From Neisseriaceae bacterium (GTDB lineage: Bacteria > Pseudomonadota > Gammaproteobacteria > Burkholderiales > UBA11063), in contig CANISK010000027.1 in the NCBI GenBank assembly GCA_947470205.1, positions 1 through 11,325 of the forward strand: a stretch of DNA of 11,325 nucleotides, in the 5' to 3' direction. Positions within the stretch are counted from its first letter, which is position 1. Each line of letters opens with the position of its first letter. The notes under the pieces were generated by a model. The model was given only the letters and a program-made list of their open reading frames with translations. It did no database searches and was not told where the DNA came from. Below, one piece after another: positions 1-5,238 of the stretch. The position numbers were made by a program, and so were the translations under genes.

Positions 1-446
1 AATCACAGAAGCAGCTCCACTTGGAGAACTAAAATCAAAATCTCTCGCAAAAATAAACTCTTGATTGACCACTTCAGTCTCAAGTAATCGTTGTCTAGCA
101 AATCTAATGTGATCTGAGCATGATTTAACTTCATTAATAGACATTTTACTACCTTTTGAGGACTCTAAAATGCTTGTCATCAACTAAAAAACCCTTAGCA
201 TTTTTATAAACTAATATATCATTTTTTATAAATTCCATTGGTTCAACTCTTTGATTAACAAATAGACCCTGATAACCCAATATAGGCATTATCATTATTA
301 TGTGCTCTAAAAATGTATTAATTTCTGGATACATGTAATCTGGTAAAGATGACTCTGTTCCAACATTGCCATTCACAGATAAGTATGTAATAGAATTTTT
401 TATTAGTTTTATCAATTGATATTCTAAATTTTTAATATGACCTTTA

Positions 447-590
447 ATGCGAATTAAGAGCTAAAAATCCTGTCATTCCCAACTTGATTGGGAATCCATG
501 CTCTCATTGTTTTGACTGGATTCCCGCCTACGCGGGAATGACAATTAATATATTGTTTTATATTAATTTATTTTAGCTCTTAATTGGCAT
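447..590. mobile_element. 144-bp MITE-like element inserted in the GIY-YIG gene
   Basis: The ends are 20-bp terminal inverted repeats matching at 19 of 20 positions: 447-466 and the complement of 571-590, core AATTAAGAGCTAAAA. The element is flanked by TTTA at 443-446 and again at 591-594, read as a 4-bp target-site duplication. No coding capacity is visible, so it is non-autonomous and would need a transposase supplied in trans. Its centre carries a separate inverted pair of palindromic repeats (471-543). The boundaries are supported independently, because deleting the element plus one TTTA restores the host reading frame and a conserved family motif. The transposase family is not identifiable here. 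Confidence 0.8.
471..543. repeat. Inverted pair of ATTCCC...GGGAAT palindromic repeats inside the MITE
   Basis: The left arm starts at 471 with TGTCATTCCC, has a nine-base loop, then GGGAATCCA. The right arm, ending at 543, is its inverted counterpart with an eight-base centre: GGATTCCCGCCTACGCGGG followed by AATGACA. Each arm can fold alone, and the arms can also pair with each other. The right arm matches the repeats at the end of the window. The pattern resembles the dRS3-type repeats described in Neisseria and similar repeats seen in other bacteria; assignment to a named family is inference. Confidence 0.75.
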
Positions 591-933
591 TTTAGTTAAG
601 ATGTTAGAGCTAGTTACTATCACAATTTCTTCAAACCATATTTTATCTTTATCTTTTATGTGTTGCATTATTCTTGTAATAATATCTTCCGACTCTCCAA
701 CATAAACCTGTGGCATTTTTGCTTCATTATAACCGAATAAAAAATATACCCCCGATTTCACATCACTATACCGTGTGGTTATCTTATTTATATCTGATCG
801 AGAACATTTCACACATTCACCAGTCCAATTAAAACTCGTTACAGCAATATAATTTTCTGGTGAACCATCTGGTAAATGCAAATTTAAAGTTAGGGGGTTG
901 CTCATGAGTATTTTTCTAAAATTATTCACTGAC

Positions 934-1938
934 TCAAATATTAAAAAGCTTTTTTATCTCTTCCACTGATATTTTGGATATTTCAGAGGTAAAATTAATG
1001 TCAGTTTTTGCATCCAACATTCGTTGTATTATATCCAACGTAGCTTGTTGCACTCCACGTTCTATTCCTTGCTCTATTCCTTTTTCTATTCCCTTTTCTA
1101 TTCCTTTTTCTATTCCTTTTTCTATTCCTTTTTCTATTCCTTGCTCAACTCCCAATTGAAACCCCTCTTCCCTCGCCCCTTCTATGTTGGTAATTTCATT
1201 CATCTGACCCATTTGGCGCATTTCATACAGTCTTCTTTTTTCTTTATCTTTGCTTAGCATTTCTAATATCTCAGATGCTTCTTTTATTTCAGGTACTTCA
1301 TTTTTAGCCATGGACACAACCTCACTTTCAGGATTTGTTAGAAACAATAACCATTTTAATAATAAAGCGTTGTCTTTGCTGTTTTGTTGTAGTGAATCAA
1401 TTAATTTAGGTAATTCGATATAATGAATTTCCATGAGTGAAGATAGCTCTTGATGAGTATCCATATCTAAAAACCTAAAATACCTATGTACTCGTGACTT
1501 ATCTGTGTCTTCAAATAGATTAAAGTTTAGTATACATATTACCACACATCGTTTTAGGTCTTTGTAGTTTGCGCGTTTTACTAATTGTCCGCTAAAGATT
1601 TTACTTAAGTAATACATGCTTCTTTGTCGCATATTGTATTCATTTTTGATTTGCATTTCTATGTTAATTATTTCATTATCATTGGTGGTTGCCCTAATGT
1701 CTAGTATAGAGTTTTTATCTCCTATTGTATCTGGTGTTAGTTCTGGGTTTTCTAGCGTTACCTTGGTAATGTGTTTGGTGTTATTTGTATTTTTTGAATA
1801 CCCAAAAATAGAATTAAGTAAGCTAATTAATACATCTGGGTGCTTGCTATCTCCAAAAATGCTTTTAAACACGAAATCCATTTGTGGATTAAGTAAGGTT
1901 AGTTGTTCGGTGAATTCTGTATCGTAAGAGTGTGACAT
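934..1938 (-). CDS. Rpn-family recombination-promoting nuclease (PDDEXK) with a GIEK-repeat tail
   Basis: This 334-aa protein opens with NPQMDFVFKSIFGD, the usual Rpn start, followed by a PD-(D/E)XK nuclease core: SILDIRA (Asp80) and INIEMQIKN (Glu94, Gln96), with RSMYYLSKIFSGQL after it. E-x-Q in place of E-x-K is normal for this family, so the site looks intact. Residues about 265-293 are seven tandem tetrapeptides of the GIEK/GIEQ/GIER type, followed by a short helical C-terminus (IIQRMLDAKTDI... to KKLFNI). Known relatives are DNA endonucleases linked to RecA-independent recombination and, in E. coli, to phage defence controlled by a small protein made from the 3' end of the same gene. 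The ATG at 1938 has AGGA about 11 bases upstream. Despite the 'putative transposase' label common for this family, no terminal repeats flank it. The GIY-YIG pseudogene lies just downstream. Confidence 0.9.
   Translation of the reverse strand: MSHSYDTEFTEQLTLLNPQMDFVFKSIFGDSKHPDVLISLLNSIFGYSKNTNNTKHITKVTLENPELTPDTIGDKNSILDIRATTNDNEIINIEMQIKNEYNMRQRSMYYLSKIFSGQLVKRANYKDLKRCVVICILNFNLFEDTDKSRVHRYFRFLDMDTHQELSSLMEIHYIELPKLIDSLQQNSKDNALLLKWLLFLTNPESEVVSMAKNEVPEIKEASEILEMLSKDKEKRRLYEMRQMGQMNEITNIEGAREEGFQLGVEQGIEKGIEKGIEKGIEKGIEKGIEQGIERGVQQATLDIIQRMLDAKTDINFTSEISKISVEEIKKLFNI
1058..1153 (-). repeat. 12-bp tandem repeat encoding GIEK units in the Rpn gene
   Basis: Eight consecutive 12-bp units (plus-strand consensus TTTTCTATTCCT) run from 1058 to 1153. 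The five units at 1082-1141 are identical except for one C/T change; the outer units (1058-1081 and 1142-1153) are more diverged. As 12 is a multiple of three, gain or loss of units changes tail length without shifting the frame. Such arrays expand and contract by slippage, so copy number probably varies between strains. Confidence 0.9.
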
Positions 1939-2009
1939 TTTGTGTGCATCCTGAATAAAAGTTAAAGAGTATTTATTTTAATATTAAAATGCGCTGTGTT
2001 GTGTGTGAG

Positions 2010-2042
2010 ATTGCCACACCACGATAAATCATGGTTCGCAAT
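2010..2042. other. Imperfect hairpin between nusB and the Rpn gene
   Basis: ATTGC at 2010-2014 pairs with GCAAT at 2038-2042, and inside it ACCACGA pairs with TCATGGT (one G-T pair) around a TAAA loop. It lies just past the nusB stop in the 127-base gap before the Rpn gene. It could slow or end transcription from nusB, but no T-run follows it in the minus direction. A degenerate palindromic repeat of the ATTGC...GCAAT kind is the alternative. Confidence 0.4.
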
Positions 2043-2065
2043 GACTTTATTTGTTGGTTTTTACA

Positions 2066-2563
2066 TCAAGATGGTCTGATTTCATGTGCTAGTTTATCCA
2101 CAAGACCATTGATAAATTTGTATGAATCTTCAGCTCCGTATAGTTTGGTTAACTCCACGGCTTCGTTTATAATCACAGGGGATGGCACACTGTGGCTATT
2201 TAGTAGTTCATATGCTGCAATTACTAAAATTATCTGTTCTATTAAATTTATATCTTTAATTTCACGTGTGAGGTATGGCGTGTATCTCTTAAGATACACG
2301 TCAAAATTATCAACCGAATGAGCAACAATTTGACTTAAAAGCTCATAATTTGCCCGCTCAAAGATACTTTTATTATTTTGGATTAGAAATTCTTCGCTAT
2401 CGTGTACAGACTGGGAATTTAGTTTTATTGAATAAATAACCTGTACTGCTAGACTCCTCGACAAATGCCTACCAGATTTTTTTGGTGGTTTTTTAACAAC
2501 GGGTACATTTTCTATCTTCACCTGTGGCTTAAGATGTAAAATATCTTTTAATTGGTTTTTCAT
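2066..2563 (-). CDS. nusB: Transcription antitermination factor NusB
   Basis: The 165-aa product is NusB, the RNA-binding factor that pairs with NusE (ribosomal protein S10) on boxA to keep RNA polymerase processive on rRNA operons; it also acts in 30S assembly. Family signatures are GRHLSRSLAVQVIYS (31-45), the central helix IEQIILVIAAYELL (108-121) with VPSPVIINEAVELTK (126-140), and YGAEDSYKFINGLVDKLA (142-159). A 30-residue basic, proline-containing N-terminal extension precedes the usual start; E. coli NusB has 139 residues. The ATG at 2563 is 11 bases after the ppsA stop, with only a weak GAG-type ribosome site, which suggests translational coupling. In many proteobacteria nusB sits with riboflavin genes (ribH, ribE), so the pairing with ppsA is unusual. 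Confidence 0.95.
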   Translation of the reverse strand: MKNQLKDILHLKPQVKIENVPVVKKPPKKSGRHLSRSLAVQVIYSIKLNSQSVHDSEEFLIQNNKSIFERANYELLSQIVAHSVDNFDVYLKRYTPYLTREIKDINLIEQIILVIAAYELLNSHSVPSPVIINEAVELTKLYGAEDSYKFINGLVDKLAHEIRPS

Positions 2564-2574
2564 GTATGGTTACT

Positions 2575-4992
2575 CTAGTCCTTATTGTTTGCAAGGTATA
2601 ACCATGTGTCTATCACGGTATCTGGATTTAGCGAAATAGTCTCTATACCTTCGTTGATTAGCCATTTGGCAAAATCTGGATGATCTGACGGCCCTTGTCC
2701 ACAGATACCAATATATTTACCGCGTTTAAGACAGGCTTGAATGGATAAATGAAGCATGGCTTTTACCGCTTCATTTCGCTCATCAAAAGACGCTGCTATT
2801 GCACCATTTGAGTCACGGTCTATGCCTAGTGTGAGCTGTGTCATATCATTTGAGCCAATAGAAAACCCGTCAAAATAATCTAAAAATTGATCAGCTAAAA
2901 TTGCATTTGATGGTATCTCACACATCATGTAAATTTCTAACCCGTTTACTCCTCGCTCCAACCCGTTGTCCTCTAAAAGTTTAATCACAGAGGCAGCCTC
3001 TTTAGTGGTGCGTACAAATGGAATCATCAAAGTTACATTATTTAACCCCATATTATTTCGTACTTTATTAATTGCCATACACTCAAGCTCAAAACACTCC
3101 CTAAAGCTTGGGGAGATGTATCTCGATGCACCCCTAAAACCCATCATTGGGTTTTCTTCGATTGGCTCGTAAAGCTTACCACCAATGAGGTTTGAATATT
3201 CATTTGATTTAAAATCAGACAATCTCACAATAACTTTATGTGGATAAAAAGCTGCTGCAATGGTTGCTACACCTTCAGCAAGTTTATCTACATAGAAGTT
3301 TACCGGGCTACTGTATCCTAAGATTTTATTTTTAATGATGTCTTTTAATTGCATTGGGATGGTATCGTACTCAAGTAACGCCCTTGGGTGAATCCCGATT
3401 TGACGGTTGATTATAAACTCTAACCGCGCCAAACCAACTCCAAAGTTTGGAATAGAGCTAAAATTAAATGCAAGCTCTGGGTTACCCACATTCATCATGA
3501 TTTTAACTGGTAAATCTGGCATTTTGCCGGTATCTAGCTCCTGAACATCAATGGTGAGCTCTCCGTGATACACGTGCCCAGTATCCCCTTCACAGCAAGA
3601 GACTGTGACTTTAGTCCCAGTCTCAAGGATTTGAGTTGCATTTCCACACCCGACAATAGCAGGTACACCAAGCTCACGGGCAATAATAGCCGCATGACAA
3701 GTGCGCCCTCCTCGGTTAGTTACAATGGCTCCCGCGCGTTTCATGATTGGCTCCCAATCTGGGTCTGTCATATCAGTAACTAATATATCTCCTTTTTCTA
3801 TTTTATACATATCTTTGATGCTATCAATCACCTTTACAATTCCTGTAGCAGCCTTTTGACCCACCGCACGACCTGATACTAAAATCTCACCACTTTCTTT
3901 TATTTTATAACGGATTTGTTTTTTGCCGATTGACGTGGTACCATTTACACCATCCACACTATTTGTTTCTTTTTGTTCTTGTGACTTCACAGTCTCAGGG
4001 CGCGCTTGTAAAATATATATTTGGTTGTCTAATCCGTCTGAGCCCCATTCTATATCCATAGGTCTACCATAGTGATTTTCAATTATCAAGCCAAAATGTG
4101 CAAGTTCATTGATTTGTGCATCTGTGATGGAGAAATTTTTTGCTAAGTGTTCTGGAACATTTATAGTGTGAACAGATTTATGTGCGGTTGTGTCTGTTGT
4201 AAATTCCATTTTTATTAATTTGCTACCCATATTTTTTCTAATAATTGCTTCTTTGTTGGCAATTAATGATGGCTTATACACATAAAATTCATCAGGATTT
4301 ACCATTCCCTGCACCACGCACTCTCCAAGGCCGTAGCTAGAAGTAATAAACACCACCTTATCAAAACCAGATTCGGTATCAATGGTAAACATTACTCCGG
4401 AGCTACCAATATCTGAACGCACCATTTTTTGGATACCGGCAGATAATTGAATTTGTGAATGGTCAAACCCCTTGTGTACTCTATATGCTATCGCTCTATC
4501 ATTATATAAAGATGCAAATACGTGTTTGATGGCTGTTTTAACGTGCTCTACCCCACGAATATTTAAAAATGTATCTTGTTGTCCGGCAAAAGATGCATCT
4601 GGCAAATCTTCAGCAGTTGCAGATGAGCGAACCGCAACTGTGATGTCATCACCATATTTGGCAAGCATTTCATTATATGCAGTTTCAATATCATCTTCTA
4701 AATCTTTTTGAAATGGTGTATCTAGAATCCATTTCTGAATTTGTCTTGCGGTTTTAGCTAAAAGCAATACATTATTTACATCTAAATTGGATAGCTCTTG
4801 ATTGATTTTATCGGATAAACTATTTCGCATGGTGAATGTTTGATATGCTTGTGCAGTTGTTGCAAACCCACCCGGTACTCTGATATTTTTATTGGATAAT
4901 TTGCTTATCATCTCTCCAAGAGATGCATTTTTACCACCAACTTTACCTATATCGTGCATTGTAAGATTTTCGAACCAGATAATATTTTGCAT
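2575..4992 (-). CDS. ppsA: Phosphoenolpyruvate synthase (pyruvate, water dikinase)
   Basis: PpsA converts pyruvate, ATP and water into PEP, AMP and phosphate in the cytosol, the entry step of gluconeogenesis from pyruvate or lactate. All three domains are present in 805 aa (E. coli: 792). The ATP-grasp domain has GGKNASLGEM (19-28), VAVRSSATAEDLPDASF (119-135) and QARPE (329-333). The swivelling phosphohistidine domain has GGRTCHAAIIARELGVPAI, with catalytic His433 and, two residues before it, Thr431, the site modified by the PSRP kinase/phosphotransferase in relatives. The C-terminal barrel has ENPMMGFRGASRY, MMCEIPSNAI, SIGSNDMTQLTLGIDRDS, and GICGQGPSDHP with proton-donor Cys764. I chose the ATG at 4992 because AGGTGG (5002-5007) lies nine bases upstream; an in-frame GTG at 4998 is only three bases from that site. 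nusB follows after 11 bases. No PSRP gene is visible in the window. Confidence 0.97.
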   Translation of the reverse strand: MQNIIWFENLTMHDIGKVGGKNASLGEMISKLSNKNIRVPGGFATTAQAYQTFTMRNSLSDKINQELSNLDVNNVLLLAKTARQIQKWILDTPFQKDLEDDIETAYNEMLAKYGDDITVAVRSSATAEDLPDASFAGQQDTFLNIRGVEHVKTAIKHVFASLYNDRAIAYRVHKGFDHSQIQLSAGIQKMVRSDIGSSGVMFTIDTESGFDKVVFITSSYGLGECVVQGMVNPDEFYVYKPSLIANKEAIIRKNMGSKLIKMEFTTDTTAHKSVHTINVPEHLAKNFSITDAQINELAHFGLIIENHYGRPMDIEWGSDGLDNQIYILQARPETVKSQEQKETNSVDGVNGTTSIGKKQIRYKIKESGEILVSGRAVGQKAATGIVKVIDSIKDMYKIEKGDILVTDMTDPDWEPIMKRAGAIVTNRGGRTCHAAIIARELGVPAIVGCGNATQILETGTKVTVSCCEGDTGHVYHGELTIDVQELDTGKMPDLPVKIMMNVGNPELAFNFSSIPNFGVGLARLEFIINRQIGIHPRALLEYDTIPMQLKDIIKNKILGYSSPVNFYVDKLAEGVATIAAAFYPHKVIVRLSDFKSNEYSNLIGGKLYEPIEENPMMGFRGASRYISPSFRECFELECMAINKVRNNMGLNNVTLMIPFVRTTKEAASVIKLLEDNGLERGVNGLEIYMMCEIPSNAILADQFLDYFDGFSIGSNDMTQLTLGIDRDSNGAIAASFDERNEAVKAMLHLSIQACLKRGKYIGICGQGPSDHPDFAKWLINEGIETISLNPDTVIDTWLYLANNKD

Positions 4993-5019
4993 AGTCACAC
5001 ACCACCTTTAATAAAATAC

Positions 5020-5047
5020 ATAATACATGGACGTAATTATATATCAA
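5020..5047 (-). promoter_or_regulatory. Probable sigma70 promoter for ppsA-nusB
   Basis: On the minus strand TTGATA (5042-5047) and TATTAT (5020-5025) are separated by 16 bases, a good match to -35 and -10 boxes. Transcription would begin near 5013, about 20 bases before the ppsA ATG, leaving room for the AGGTGG ribosome site at 5002-5007. Prediction from sequence only. Confidence 0.5.
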
Positions 5048-5156
5048 TCGTGGCATGTAGGTAATATCTTTTTGTGTCGTAATTTATCACCATCCGTTAT
5101 GTGTTGGCATGAGAAAACATTTATAGAGCCTAAGTTACCTAATTCGCGATAATGAC

Positions 5157-5166
5157 ACAAATTTGT
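5157..5166. promoter_or_regulatory. Palindrome ACAAATTTGT upstream of the effector-like gene
   Basis: A perfect 10-bp palindrome lies 27 bases upstream of the candidate -10 box. It is nested in a looser inverted pair, ACACAAA (about 5155-5161) and TTTTGTGT (about 5176-5183). The position suits an operator, but short AT-rich palindromes are common by chance here. Confidence 0.25.
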
Positions 5167-5193
5167 CCCTTATATTTTGTGTATCAAATAATG

Positions 5194-5199
5194 TATAAT
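5194..5199 (+). promoter_or_regulatory. Candidate -10 box (TATAAT) for the effector-like gene
   Basis: A perfect TATAAT, preceded directly by TG, ends 39 bases before the chosen ATG. No good -35 box is seen at 16-18 bp (TTATAT at 18 bp is poor), so a regulator may be needed. Its position downstream of the in-frame ATG at 5152 argues that translation starts at 5239. Confidence 0.45.
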
Positions 5200-5238
5200 C
5201 AAAATTCATATTACACAAATAACAAAAAGGTACTAACT

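Larger units (their letters stand above)
1..905 (-). pseudogene. GIY-YIG nuclease / DUF4357 protein, broken by an insertion and a frameshift; 3' end outside the window
   Basis: Three minus-strand pieces join into one protein. Piece 1 (905 to about 591) begins MSNPLTLNLHLPDG and holds the GIY-YIG core: SGVYFLFGY, then QVYVGESEDIITR. Piece 2 (about 446 to 149) continues KGHIKNLEYQLIKL and ends HFRVLK. Piece 3 (about 157 to 1) reads GSKMSINEVK and then FDFSSPSGAASV, the signature of the DUF4357 domain that follows GIY-YIG in this family. Pieces 1 and 2 are separated by a 144-bp element; removing it with one 4-bp duplication restores LTKGHIKNLEY in frame. Pieces 2 and 3 are separated by one extra A in an AAAA run (157-160), which creates an early TAG at 149-151. 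I chose the ATG at 905 because family members start at that point; an in-frame GTG lies at 929. The gene starts 28 bases after the upstream Rpn gene on the same strand. Cellular role is unknown; the family is inferred from motifs. Confidence 0.85.

Noticed and set aside
447..590. Intrinsic terminator between two separate genes
   Set aside because: The stem-loops belong to an element with inverted termini and a target duplication inside one reconstructable gene.
974..1257. Plus-strand open frames with SIPF or FYSL repeats
   Set aside because: They are antisense readings of the 12-bp repeat in the Rpn gene, which has clear family motifs on the minus strand.
1616..1927. Plus-strand open frame with hydrophobic segments
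   Set aside because: It lies opposite the Rpn nuclease core; its hydrophobicity follows from antisense codons and it has no ribosome site of note.
934..1938. Insertion sequence, based on the 'putative transposase' label of the Rpn family
   Set aside because: No terminal inverted repeats or target duplications bracket the gene, and the family is a PDDEXK nuclease.
5152..5238. N-terminal extension of the effector-like protein from an ATG at 5152
   Set aside because: A TATAAT box at 5194 and a ribosome site just before 5239 fall inside this stretch, so it is more likely leader DNA.
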